From a virus: a stretch of DNA of 33,647 nt. Below, piece by piece: positions 8,025 through 16,292 of the stretch. Made by a program: the position numbers and the translations under genes. The notes beneath the pieces are model-generated. The model was not told the DNA's origin and searched no databases. It was given only the letters and a program-made list of their open reading frames with translations. Location: the IMG/VR virus record IMGVR_UViG_3300040808_001015, positions 1-33,647 of that record. One strand, 5' to 3'. Numbering within the stretch: position 1 is the stretch's first letter; each line of letters starts with the position of its first letter.

Positions 8025-9572
8025 TTATAATATTTCTCTTAAATCTAAATGAATGAAATCGTCGTATTCTTTAACATATTTAAATCCATTTTTAAATGCA
8101 GATTCAATAAATTGGTCTGCTTCAAAATCTGCCTTCTTAATGTCAACTACCATTCCACTTAAATGTGAATTATCCTCTGCGTATTCTTTCTTTTTATTAT
8201 AAGCTTTACTTACCCAACCATTTGTAATAATAAGCTTGGTACCGATTTCCTGTTGTACTCTTTTCAAATATACTTTAACATCAAGGTCAACTCTTGTGTA
8301 AGCATATATTCCATCACCTTCTTTTTCGTCAAAAGAATCTCCTTCAACTCCAAAGCTTGTATCACTACCTTTAAATACTGCTCCACATCTTGGAAGATCT
8401 CTATAATCTGCTGCAGTAATTGGTGCTATATTTTGTGGAGGTTCACCTGTATTTGTAATGACCTCTCCACCCGTCTCAGTCCATCTGCCTTCTAATCTAT
8501 TTATTACCTCTTGACGAGTTGTTGGGGAATACCTTATAGCTCCGGCTCTTACCGCTGACGATTCATTGATTTGAGAGATTCGTTTAAGGCGGTTTACAAT
8601 CGTACTGTACCTGGATGTATAATTGTCAAGTGGAGAATTAATGTCCTTAATAAGGGCTTCTATGTTTCCAGCAAGAGCACATATACGAGCAATGAGGAAT
8701 TGTATTTCTTCAATTCCAGGTGATTCAAATAAACTTACTGCGTAATCAATTAATCCACTTATTTTATCTTTAATACCTTTTTTATTTGCGTCAGTAAAGA
8801 ATGCGCAAGATTGTTCTCTTACTGTCATAATACCTTTTACAACCTTTGCGTCTACAAAAGTTTCAAATCCTGCGACAATACCTGCTGGGTCAAAGTTATC
8901 TATTTTGTCTTGTACTTCTTGAAAGATTTTATCAATAACATCTTCAATCTTTTTCTTAACTTCATCAATTAGTTTTTCAACTAAACCTGCGACGGTTAAA
9001 TCTTTTATACCATCGTATGTTCTTATTTTATTAATAATATCTAATACTTGACCTACGAGAGCTTCAACTTGTCCGATTAAATCAAAGAATGCATCAATTG
9101 AAGCAAAGAGAGAATCAAACCTATCACAGAATCCACCAAGGATACTTGTACTGAAATCGTTTTTATAATAAGCATCTAAATTACGAGCAAGTCTTACTGT
9201 ATCGTTTTCGTTTAAAAACCCATCAGGAGTGTAATTATAATTTTGTAGAAAGTCAGCCATTTCCAAATTAGAAATATTACCTCTTTCCCATCTTCCTGCG
9301 AGGTCAGGATAAGAATCTAAATTACCAATCTTTTGTCTTAATAAGTTATTTAAATAATCGGTTGCATTATATAATGTTTGTCCATATTTGTTAACTGCTT
9401 TTGATAATGGATTCGTTTCTGCTTCATTAACAATACTTTGTGCAATCTCTGCAGTCACTGCATCAATCTGAGCAAGAGTATATCTACCTTCTTGGTCAAC
9501 AATAGGTTTAGGACTTAAGGATAACTTATTCTGAGTTGTTTGGTCATTTCTGTCAATACATACTTCAGCCAT
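8025..9572 (-). CDS. Baseplate-associated protein with C-terminal M15-type peptidoglycan peptidase domain
   Basis: A 515-residue protein in two parts. Residues about 1-380 are mostly helical with long amphipathic stretches (for example IDEVKKKIEDVIDKIFQEVQDK) and have no family I recognise. Residues about 395-515 fit the D-Ala-D-Ala carboxypeptidase/L-Ala-D-Glu endopeptidase fold (M15A). The motif SHLSGMVVDI supplies zinc ligands His470 and Asp477, and FIHLDLR supplies His508. The gene lies between gp5 and gp25, overlapping gp5's stop by one base (TAATG). Because the gp5 homologue next door has no lysozyme domain, this protein is the likely cell-wall enzyme of the tail tip that opens the peptidoglycan during injection. 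The N-terminal part may anchor it to the hub. The enzyme class is fairly sure; the location in the virion is inferred from context. Confidence 0.75.
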   Translation of the reverse strand: MAEVCIDRNDQTTQNKLSLSPKPIVDQEGRYTLAQIDAVTAEIAQSIVNEAETNPLSKAVNKYGQTLYNATDYLNNLLRQKIGNLDSYPDLAGRWERGNISNLEMADFLQNYNYTPDGFLNENDTVRLARNLDAYYKNDFSTSILGGFCDRFDSLFASIDAFFDLIGQVEALVGQVLDIINKIRTYDGIKDLTVAGLVEKLIDEVKKKIEDVIDKIFQEVQDKIDNFDPAGIVAGFETFVDAKVVKGIMTVREQSCAFFTDANKKGIKDKISGLIDYAVSLFESPGIEEIQFLIARICALAGNIEALIKDINSPLDNYTSRYSTIVNRLKRISQINESSAVRAGAIRYSPTTRQEVINRLEGRWTETGGEVITNTGEPPQNIAPITAADYRDLPRCGAVFKGSDTSFGVEGDSFDEKEGDGIYAYTRVDLDVKVYLKRVQQEIGTKLIITNGWVSKAYNKKKEYAEDNSHLSGMVVDIKKADFEADQFIESAFKNGFKYVKEYDDFIHLDLREIL

Positions 9573-11290
9573 TATAAAATACTCCTAGTTGTGTCAACTG
9601 CAGAATCATCAATAGGTGCAAGAACACCTGCTGAATAACCCATTGCGAAATATCCTTGAGGAACAATAGATGTTGACTTGCTTGGCGGTTCAGGCATCTT
9701 AGCTTGTGTCATACCCCATGCACCATTTCCGATAGGTAAGAAGTCGGCAACAATAGCAGCGAATGCAGATACAGGATTAAGTATCTTAGCATAGAACTCT
9801 GCACTATTACCTGTAGGATATGCCCAACCTGAAGTAATGCCTGGTAAAGGAGCAACGACAGGAGCAGATACGGCAGGAGGTAATAAAAGAGGTACAGTTG
9901 GTATTGATACACTTACGACAGGTGGACGATAAGCACCATTATATGCAGCACCTGTAGCAGTCATAAGTGGAGCACCTAATGTTGTAAAGTCACCACTTGT
10001 TGCCGCGACTGATGTAGCAATAACTGATGGAGAATTAACAACACTGCTTGAAGTAATTGCACCTGAATTAATAGCAGTTGTATTAAATACTCCAGTATGT
10101 GAAGTTGTGACAGAAGCAATTTGCATAGAAGGAGTTGTTAAACTCCAACCTGGTGTTGGTACCGATGTTCCTGTTAAAGGAGTAGGAGGTATTAATCCAC
10201 TTGCTAAACTGATTATGTTTGAAGCAGTATTATGTATATCACCTGGTGTAGATAATTTAATTGCTTTTGTTGAGAATACATCATAAGTATTTAATGCTGT
10301 ATTTTTAATGTTCTTGGCAACGAAGTTTAATTGATTGACTGACTCAAACTGTATTTCTTTTTTACCAAAGACAGTCATAATACCTGCGTTGGCTTCTAAC
10401 TTAACATCTCCACCTCTTAATTGAACTTGGTCACTTGCGTTTAGATTCATTTGCCCACCAACACCAAACTCGGCATTGCCATGAACAAGCATTCTATAAT
10501 CACCTTCGATTTCTTCGGTCTTATTACCTTTTACATATACATGAGCATTACCGTTAATCGTAACTACACTATGACCTGAAGATTCATGTTTTGTTCCAAT
10601 ATTAACTTCATAACGATCTGCTGTTGCTTTTTCTGAAACTGTTCCTTTTGCATCTATTTGAATATAAGCACCACTATTGTGATGTATCATAATTCTTTCA
10701 GCGCCGGGAGAATCATCAATTTCAATTGAATGTCTTGCTGTTTTAATTACTTTGTTATAAGGATACTTTGCATTATAAGCAGGAGTAGGTTCAGCCCAAG
10801 TTTCATCACTGTTAGCAATCTTTTGGTCATGAACACGATTAGCTGCCATTGCTAATAAGTATGTTTCTAATAACTTTTCACCTGTTGCTAATTTATCAGG
10901 ACCGCCACCTGCATTGAAATTTCTAGGAGCATAAGCTCCACCTAACAATTCACCATCTTTAGCGGCAACAACACCATACCCATCTTCAACAGGATTTAAT
11001 TCAGTATTATAAGTACCTGGGATAAGTCCTAGTATTAATGGATGTTGTGCCATTCTTCCATCAAGGAACATACCATATACAAAAGAATTAAGAGGAGGTG
11101 GTGGATTATTAGGATCGTAAGAACCTGAAGCACACAGTGCCCAAGGTAAATCTTTAGTTTTAATATCAGAATGTGTTCCGTGTATTCCAAACGCACGTAC
11201 TTGAATCTTCCCTTCTCGAGATTCGTCTACATTATTCTCTACAATTCCTATAAAGAATTGAGGCTGTCCTATACCCGACTGATTAATCAT
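9572..11290 (-). CDS. 5: Baseplate central spike/hub protein gp5, without a lysozyme domain
   Basis: A 572-residue gp5/VgrG-type protein. Residues 10-95 form the OB-fold (FFIGIVENNVDESREGKIQVRAFGIHG and FVYGMFLDGRMAQHPLILGLIPG). Residues about 185-330 form the triple-stranded beta-helix spike, with VgrG-like repeats (EIEGDYRMLVHGNAEFGVGG, MNLNASDQVQLRGGDVKLEANAG). The T4 lysozyme-like domain normally found between OB-fold and spike is absent; a Pro/Ala/Ser-rich tail extends from about 360 to the end. It should form a trimer that sits under gp27 and pierces the outer membrane. The start at 11290 overlaps the last four bases of gp27. The missing muramidase is probably replaced by the M15 peptidase encoded next. 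Confidence 0.88.
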   Translation of the reverse strand: MINQSGIGQPQFFIGIVENNVDESREGKIQVRAFGIHGTHSDIKTKDLPWALCASGSYDPNNPPPPLNSFVYGMFLDGRMAQHPLILGLIPGTYNTELNPVEDGYGVVAAKDGELLGGAYAPRNFNAGGGPDKLATGEKLLETYLLAMAANRVHDQKIANSDETWAEPTPAYNAKYPYNKVIKTARHSIEIDDSPGAERIMIHHNSGAYIQIDAKGTVSEKATADRYEVNIGTKHESSGHSVVTINGNAHVYVKGNKTEEIEGDYRMLVHGNAEFGVGGQMNLNASDQVQLRGGDVKLEANAGIMTVFGKKEIQFESVNQLNFVAKNIKNTALNTYDVFSTKAIKLSTPGDIHNTASNIISLASGLIPPTPLTGTSVPTPGWSLTTPSMQIASVTTSHTGVFNTTAINSGAITSSSVVNSPSVIATSVAATSGDFTTLGAPLMTATGAAYNGAYRPPVVSVSIPTVPLLLPPAVSAPVVAPLPGITSGWAYPTGNSAEFYAKILNPVSAFAAIVADFLPIGNGAWGMTQAKMPEPPSKSTSIVPQGYFAMGYSAGVLAPIDDSAVDTTRSIL

Positions 11291-12588
11291 ACGTCAGTTT
11301 CCCAATCAAATTTAACAAGCTGTAGAGATGTTTCTAAACTATCGCCTGTCATATTATGCGCAGTAGCATAAATTAAATAATAACCACTTAATCTTTTATT
11401 TTGCTCTCCTTCCATAAGAGCATTAGGTTCTACAATTGATAAATTAATTACTTCACCTGGAATTAAATCTATTCTTCCTCTCATTCCAGCAGTACACATA
11501 TTATTTGTCATATGATAATTATATGCTTTTCTATTTTGAATAATCTCAGTCATATGTTGTTCTTCACGATTTACTTGACCGTCTGCTACTTCTTTCCCAG
11601 GAGGAGTCCAATCTCTATACACAATACTTTGAGGTGCATTTTCTTTTGTAAATGTATCGTTAATAAATTCAACAGTATGTTTACCACCAGAGATTCCACC
11701 AATTTGTCCTTGCATTCCTTTATAAGAACCTTTCTTCTTTAGGTAATCATAATGAAATTCTCTTTTCTTGTGTGTTGTTAAATCTATCTCCATAACAACA
11801 TTCTTGTAAGCACCTTTATGCATATCGTTCATTGTTGAAACGTGAGATGCTTGATTAAAAGTTTCTAATGTTTCCATAATGACAGGACCATCTAAAGGAT
11901 TTCTATCAACAACCGCACTGTACTTTAATTTTTTAATTTCACCTTTTTGTGCTTCGGATAATAACCATTCATCAGTAACCCAATTATAACCTCTTGTCGT
12001 TTCAAAGAATCTATATGTTGCTGACTTTGAACTTTTAGAGAATGCCTTTGCTGCTAAGAATTTCATTGCTTCTTGTGGAGTATAGTCAGGAATAATAACT
12101 CTCATATTACCTTCTGACTCTTCAACATTAAATTTTCTTGATGCTTCAAAATTTGGTTTAAAGTATTTCTTAAAAATATTATTAACAGCAAAAGAAGCCT
12201 TCTTATCTCTAAACGCAGTAATGACATTTTGTTTTGCTGCATTAAAAGAAGACTTTGTGATAAACTTTAAAACATAAGCATACATATCACCTGAGCCTGG
12301 CTGCTGAACTACATCAGCAATTTCAATCACTTGTAAATCTAAATTAACTTCGGTTTGTAAATCGTGACATTTAAGTTGTATCTTTAATCCTTCTTCACCA
12401 CGAATAGGAAGACTATTAATAAGTCCTACACCGTCTAACAATTCAATTTCACCTGATAAAGCAACAGACGCCATTGACTGAAGTAAAGAAAGACCTCCAA
12501 TCATTCCAGTAATATTCTCTTCATCCCCACGATGATTCGTAAGCATAGCAGATTCTATTGTGCAATATCCAGGGTTAAAAGTTTCCAT
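11287..12588 (-). CDS. 27: Baseplate hub protein gp27
   Basis: A 433-residue protein directly before gp5, the position of the hub protein that links the tail tube to the spike. The N-terminus (GYCTIESAMLTNHRGDEENITGMI...MASVALSGEIELLDGVGL) matches hub proteins of marine T4-like phages and the tube-domain pattern of gp27. A C-terminal segment RGRIDLIPGEVINLSIVEP is typical of the second tube-like domain. T4 gp27 is 391 residues. It overlaps gp5 by four bases and shares one base with the small gene before it, so the three are translated as a unit. The family is assigned from both position and pattern. Confidence 0.82.
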   Translation of the reverse strand: METFNPGYCTIESAMLTNHRGDEENITGMIGGLSLLQSMASVALSGEIELLDGVGLINSLPIRGEEGLKIQLKCHDLQTEVNLDLQVIEIADVVQQPGSGDMYAYVLKFITKSSFNAAKQNVITAFRDKKASFAVNNIFKKYFKPNFEASRKFNVEESEGNMRVIIPDYTPQEAMKFLAAKAFSKSSKSATYRFFETTRGYNWVTDEWLLSEAQKGEIKKLKYSAVVDRNPLDGPVIMETLETFNQASHVSTMNDMHKGAYKNVVMEIDLTTHKKREFHYDYLKKKGSYKGMQGQIGGISGGKHTVEFINDTFTKENAPQSIVYRDWTPPGKEVADGQVNREEQHMTEIIQNRKAYNYHMTNNMCTAGMRGRIDLIPGEVINLSIVEPNALMEGEQNKRLSGYYLIYATAHNMTGDSLETSLQLVKFDWETDV

Positions 12589-12845
12589 TATGTACCAGTT
12601 ATACTTTTAGTAAATTCTCGATTAAGTTGATTTAAGTATGCGTTATCAAACAAAAAGATTTCTTTCTTATTGTTATTAATGGTTTCTTCGTATTCATAAA
12701 TACGATAAGCTACCCAATCGTCAGGAATAATTCTTTTGATGATTATCTTTTCACCACGTTCAGTACGCAGAATGACGCGGTCTTCTCTACGAAGATAAAT
12801 CGTTCGGAATGATTCCGGTGCTAAAATAATATCATTTACTGCCAT
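12588..12845 (-). CDS. Small protein between gp53 and gp27, function unknown
   Basis: An 85-residue charged protein (FRTIYLRREDRVILRTERGEKIIIKRI). There is no signal peptide, membrane segment or cysteine pattern. It is flanked tightly by gp53 (9 bases before) and gp27 (one-base overlap), and AGGAATAG precedes its ATG, so it is very likely translated. The position suggests a small hub or wedge component or an assembly factor; T4 gp28 is a possible functional counterpart by location only. I do not recognise the sequence. Confidence 0.7.
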   Translation of the reverse strand: MAVNDIILAPESFRTIYLRREDRVILRTERGEKIIIKRIIPDDWVAYRIYEYEETINNNKKEIFLFDNAYLNQLNREFTKSITGT

Positions 12846-12854
12846 TTGCTATTC

Positions 12855-13235
12855 CTATACTTTTTTGATATAATATAATATGTTTTCATCAATGTCTTCT
12901 CTTCTCGTCCAAGTGACAACATCCTCTCCAACTTCACCTGACTGGTCTGTGTACTTATAAACTAAATAATCATTAAACGTTTGCGCATCCATCGGCCATT
13001 CGTAATACGGGTCAATAATATTATTAGCCATATAAACTAACCAAACATAATCCACTGAACCGTAATATTCTAAAGCAACATCTTCAGCTCTTTCACCTTC
13101 TTGAACTGTATAAGAATAATATACATAGGGGTTAGTAGATACTGCTCTTACAAAAGAAGCTCTTCTTGATATATCTCTAACCTTTCGGCCTTGATAATTA
13201 ATAATTGGAAAATCTTCAAAATATTTCTTACTCAT
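12855..13235 (-). CDS. 53: Baseplate wedge protein gp53 (short form)
   Basis: A 126-residue protein. The sequence SYTVQEGERAEDVALEYYGSVDYVWLVYMANNIIDPYYEWPM is the LysM-like core of gp53, including the conserved DPYYEWP segment. T4 gp53 has 196 residues, so this is a shortened version lacking much of the C-terminal half. gp53 completes the wedge and lets wedges join around the hub. The ATG at 13235 shares its first base with the gp48 stop codon, and AGGAACAG precedes it. The family call is firm from the core motif and from its place between gp48 and the hub genes. Confidence 0.9.
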   Translation of the reverse strand: MSKKYFEDFPIINYQGRKVRDISRRASFVRAVSTNPYVYYSYTVQEGERAEDVALEYYGSVDYVWLVYMANNIIDPYYEWPMDAQTFNDYLVYKYTDQSGEVGEDVVTWTRREDIDENILYYIKKV

Positions 13236-14302
13236 TATTCTGTTCCTGTATCTGTAGGTGTGGCGTTTGCTACTTCAGCAACCAAGTTAAACGAGACTCC
13301 TGCGTTCGGATCTGCATCGTAATCTTCTGCAGTTTGTATTTCGAGTTCTTGGAAAGCCATTTGAATTGAAATGCCCATCGGTACACCACCTTCGGCAACT
13401 GTCAAGACATTTCCTTCTGCATAATTAATTGTAATATTACTACACAAACATGGTTTAAATTTAGGATAGTGATCTTCATTAACACCTAAAAGATTAATAT
13501 AAACAACTGAAGGATATTCTAAATAAGCTTTTCCTATTGAAGATGCGGTAAGATCTGCAGCTGATGTATCTGTTGGAACTAATCCTTGAACTTTAGGTAA
13601 TATTTTTGCTTTTACTTTTTTAACAATATCACGTATACTATCTGCTTCTTGAGGATTTGCTGGATATAATTGCCAATCAAAAGTAAATGAACGAAGGTCA
13701 ACTCCACTAAAGTGTAATGTTGTTAAAGGATTTGTAACTGAACCCATCGCAGCACCGATTGATTTTTCTCCGATACCTAAACCACCAAGTACACTTGTTC
13801 CTAATGTACCGATAAGACGAGCAAAGGTTTTTCCTGCCTCGCCGCCAATTACATCACCGCCTTTACCTGTAAGTACTGCGGCTGTTCCACCAGCAATTGC
13901 ATTACCAAGATTCTTAGCAGTACCAAGTGGATCTTTTGCTGCTTCAAGACCTGACGATACTAAAAATTCTTCGATGAAGCTTCTTTCAAATGAACTGATT
14001 TGAACTCCTGTACTATCAGTAAGTGATTTTGGAATAGGTAATTCTAATACAAATGCTTCAGATTCCACTGCTCTTCTTTGTTGTGCCGTTCTCCATTGAG
14101 TTGTACTTGTTGTATTATCTGCAGCACTTGCTGCCGCAGCGGCAGAAGATAAATTGCCAACTCTTGAACCTGACACAATATTCTTATAGTCATATTTCTT
14201 GAAAATCATTTGAATTCCATGAGGAAATGAAGCTGAAGGCCATTGTAGCCTATCAGTTCCAGTTTTGTATGCGTTTGACTTTACGTTTTTAGGTCTTGCC
14301 AT
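13235..14302 (-). CDS. 48: Baseplate tail-tube cap protein gp48
   Basis: A 355-residue protein, close to T4 gp48 (364). The N-terminal SFPHGIQMIFKKYDYKNI and the C-terminal block HFSGVDLRSFTFDWQLYPANPQEADSIRDIVKKVKAKILP plus YPSVVYINLLG match the tube-like gp48 family. gp48 sits on the hub and with gp54 starts tail-tube growth. A Gly/Ala-rich, hydrophobic middle (about residues 125-190) is an insertion I cannot assign. It is the first gene of the minus-strand late operon, with GAGGAAA before its ATG at 14302 and a late promoter about 60 bases upstream. Confidence 0.9.
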   Translation of the reverse strand: MARPKNVKSNAYKTGTDRLQWPSASFPHGIQMIFKKYDYKNIVSGSRVGNLSSAAAAASAADNTTSTTQWRTAQQRRAVESEAFVLELPIPKSLTDSTGVQISSFERSFIEEFLVSSGLEAAKDPLGTAKNLGNAIAGGTAAVLTGKGGDVIGGEAGKTFARLIGTLGTSVLGGLGIGEKSIGAAMGSVTNPLTTLHFSGVDLRSFTFDWQLYPANPQEADSIRDIVKKVKAKILPKVQGLVPTDTSAADLTASSIGKAYLEYPSVVYINLLGVNEDHYPKFKPCLCSNITINYAEGNVLTVAEGGVPMGISIQMAFQELEIQTAEDYDADPNAGVSFNLVAEVANATPTDTGTE

Positions 14303-14335
14303 CGATGATTTCCTCGGATCATTCCGTTTAATTCT

Positions 14336-14343
14336 AATAAATA
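14336..14343 (+). promoter_or_regulatory. Candidate late promoter for the plus-strand tail genes (AATAAATA)
   Basis: AATAAATA differs from the T4 late consensus TATAAATA at the first base only and lies 49 bases before the gp4 start codon, pointing at the gp4-gp29 unit. An 8-base AT-rich match is weak alone; the position in a 90-base divergent gap raises it. Confidence 0.5.
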
Positions 14344-14362
14344 TGTAGTACGGATAATAGAT

Positions 14363-14370
14363 TATTTATA
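14363..14370 (-). promoter_or_regulatory. T4-type late promoter (TATAAATA) for the gp48 operon
   Basis: The minus strand reads TATAAATA exactly, about 60 bases before the gp48 start at 14302, in the gap between the divergent gp48 and gp4 genes. It is the expected gp55-dependent late promoter for the whole minus-strand baseplate operon. Confidence 0.72.
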
Positions 14371-14391
14371 ACAGTAGACGGAAAGTATATA

Positions 14392-14853
14392 ATGGCATAT
14401 AAGGGTAAATTTAGACCAAAAAATCCCGCTAAGTATAAAGGTGATCCTACTAAGATTATTTATAGGTCTTTATGGGAATTTAAAGTGTTTAAATGGATGG
14501 ATATGCATCATGATGTTATATGGTGGCAATCCGAAGAAGTGATTGTTCCTTACAGGTCTCCGATAGATGGTAAAGTGCACAGATATTTTCCGGATGTGAT
14601 AGTACACAAGAAAGATAATCTTGGCAATCCTCAAACGATTATGATTGAGATTAAACCAAGTGCTCAATGTAGACCACCAGATCCGAAGAATAAAAATAAA
14701 ACAAAGACAGGTAGAATATCAAGAAGATATTTAAATGAAGTTAAAACATGGGGAATCAATGAAGCCAAATGGAAGGCAGCAAAATCCTTTTGTGCAGATA
14801 GAGGTTGGCAATTTACAATTATGACCGAAAAACATATTCCAGGAGCTCGATAA
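14392..14853 (+). CDS. 4: Head completion protein gp4 (nuclease-fold)
   Basis: A 153-residue protein, nearly the length of T4 gp4 (150). YRSLWEFKVFKWMD, the HRYFPDVIV block (Asp68) and IMIEIKPSAQ (Glu86-x-Lys88) give the E-(P)D-ExK layout of a restriction-nuclease-like fold known for gp4. T4 gp4 acts on packaged heads at completion, before tail joining. It is the first gene of the plus-strand late unit; GGAAAG lies 8 bases before its ATG. Its stop codon is followed at once by the GTG of the next gene. Confidence 0.9.
   Translation: MAYKGKFRPKNPAKYKGDPTKIIYRSLWEFKVFKWMDMHHDVIWWQSEEVIVPYRSPIDGKVHRYFPDVIVHKKDNLGNPQTIMIEIKPSAQCRPPDPKNKNKTKTGRISRRYLNEVKTWGINEAKWKAAKSFCADRGWQFTIMTEKHIPGAR
14457..14464 (-). 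promoter_or_regulatory. Second minus-strand TATAAATA inside gp4
   Basis: A perfect minus-strand TATAAATA lies in the coding region of gp4, about 95 bases upstream of the first late promoter of the gp48 operon. If used, it would give an extra start for that operon and an antisense RNA over the first 65 bases of gp4. It may be a chance match in AT-rich coding DNA. Confidence 0.35.
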
Positions 14854-15468
14854 GTGGCAACCTTATTTTCAGATATATTAGCAAAAGGTGTAAGACGCGG
14901 CGAAATACCTGCTAGGACAAAGTCCGCTCGAGAATGGTATCGTAACCAAGCTACAACAAAAGCTGGTCGAGAAATCACAGCAGAAGCAATTACAAGTACT
15001 ACAGAAAAAGGAAGATCCAAGGCAAGATTACAAGGCGAAGGATTTATTGGAGAGATGTACTTTTTTAAATATGATCCAAAGACAAAAGAGGATCTACCTT
15101 ATTACGATACATTTCCACTTGTATTTCCAATAAATAAAGCAAAAGGTGGTTTCTATGGATTGAATATGCATTACTTACCACCACAGTTAAGAGCACAATT
15201 AATGGATGCGTTGTATAGTTTATCGAGTGATGATAGATATAACGAAGATACAAGATTACAGTTAAGCTATGAAGTGTTAGCAAAGGCAGGACAGTTTAAA
15301 GCATTTAAGCCTTGTATTAAAAGGTACTTAGCAAAACACGTTCAGTCTAGGTTTATTAAAATAGAGGCTTCTGAATGGGACATTGCTTTATTCTTACCAG
15401 TATCGCAATTCCAGAAAAAAGGTGCTAGAACCGTTTGGGCAGATTCAAGAAAGATAATAGCAGGATAA
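14854..15468 (+). CDS. Putative DNA end protector protein, gp2-like
   Basis: A 204-residue protein with a GTG start directly after the gp4 stop; AGGAG lies 8 bases upstream, which settles the start. The block YYDTFPLVFPINKAKGGFYGLNMHYLPPQLRAQLMDALY is a strongly conserved pattern in marine T4-like phages, in proteins annotated as the DNA end protector (gp2). In T4, gp2 and gp4 are neighbours, and gp2 caps packaged DNA ends against RecBCD. T4 gp2 is 274 residues, so this one is shorter. The conserved family is fairly certain, the gp2 function less so. Confidence 0.6.
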   Translation: MATLFSDILAKGVRRGEIPARTKSAREWYRNQATTKAGREITAEAITSTTEKGRSKARLQGEGFIGEMYFFKYDPKTKEDLPYYDTFPLVFPINKAKGGFYGLNMHYLPPQLRAQLMDALYSLSSDDRYNEDTRLQLSYEVLAKAGQFKAFKPCIKRYLAKHVQSRFIKIEASEWDIALFLPVSQFQKKGARTVWADSRKIIAG

Positions 15469-15474
15469 TAAAAT

Positions 15475-16278
15475 ATGTCGTTTAACATTAATAAATTTAA
15501 ATCGTCCATGGAAAGAATGGGTGGTCCTGGTAAGCTTTCTTTATTTGAAGTAAGAATGGGTAGACCTAAATGGATGAATGATGCTGAAAAGTTTACAGAG
15601 TTTAACGAAAGAGACTTTAGTTTATTTTGTAATAAAGTTGATTTTCCTGGTGTTGATTTAGCTACGACTCCAATGGATTATGTAGGACAACTAACAAGGT
15701 CAATACCTTCTTCAGTAACAACACCTGGTCCAATCTCTTGTACTTTCTATTGCGATTCAGATCATAATACAGTAAGGTTCTTTCATAGATGGATGAGAGA
15801 AGTAATGAACTATAGTTCTGCAGGTGGAATACATTCTGAGTTTGGTGGTAAGTTAAAAGGAGAAGCAGGATTTCCTGATAACTATGTTTCTGATTTAGAA
15901 ATACGACACTATTCAACTGATAGTCAGCCAGGAGTATATTACTCTACCGAAATTCAAAGAGCGTTTCCTACTAAAGTATCACCTTTAAGTTTAGATTGGA
16001 CATCAGGTGGAGTTGCTATGATAACAGTTGACTTTGCTATTGAAGATTATAAGTTCAGTTCTGATAAAGCAGGAAACACAGGAGCTCGTTCAACAAGAGG
16101 AGGGGGTTTATTAGACCTTCTTGGTGATATCGCAGGATTCGCTGATACAGTAAGAGGAACACTTAAAGCCGGGAAGCCAAGGTCAATACAAGACGCAGTG
16201 AATAGATTACAAAGATTAGGAAATGCAGTTGATAGCGTTTCAGATAACATTCCACAAAATAATGGTACAGGTACTTAA
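15475..16278 (+). CDS. 54: Baseplate tail-tube initiator gp54
   Basis: A 267-residue protein related to tail-tube proteins: it starts FNINKFKSSMERMGGPGKLSLFEVRM, then FCNKVDFPGVDLATTPMDYVG and ISCTFYCDSDHNTVRFFHRWMREVM, the tube-fold pattern of gp54/gp19. gp54 sits on gp48 and polymerises the first gp19 ring. T4 gp54 has 320 residues. The C-terminus (about 200-267) is a Gly-rich, helical tail. It could in principle be gp19, but the position among baseplate genes before gp26 and gp29 favours gp54. It lies 6 bases after the gp2-like gene. Confidence 0.82.
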   Translation: MSFNINKFKSSMERMGGPGKLSLFEVRMGRPKWMNDAEKFTEFNERDFSLFCNKVDFPGVDLATTPMDYVGQLTRSIPSSVTTPGPISCTFYCDSDHNTVRFFHRWMREVMNYSSAGGIHSEFGGKLKGEAGFPDNYVSDLEIRHYSTDSQPGVYYSTEIQRAFPTKVSPLSLDWTSGGVAMITVDFAIEDYKFSSDKAGNTGARSTRGGGLLDLLGDIAGFADTVRGTLKAGKPRSIQDAVNRLQRLGNAVDSVSDNIPQNNGTGT

Positions 16279-16292
16279 ATAGGAGATATATT

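Noticed and set aside
14664-15020. Minus-strand 118-codon frame across gp4 and the gp2-like gene
   Set aside because: It spans two real plus-strand genes in antisense and has no ribosome site; hydrophobic content comes from the complement of Lys/Glu-rich codons.
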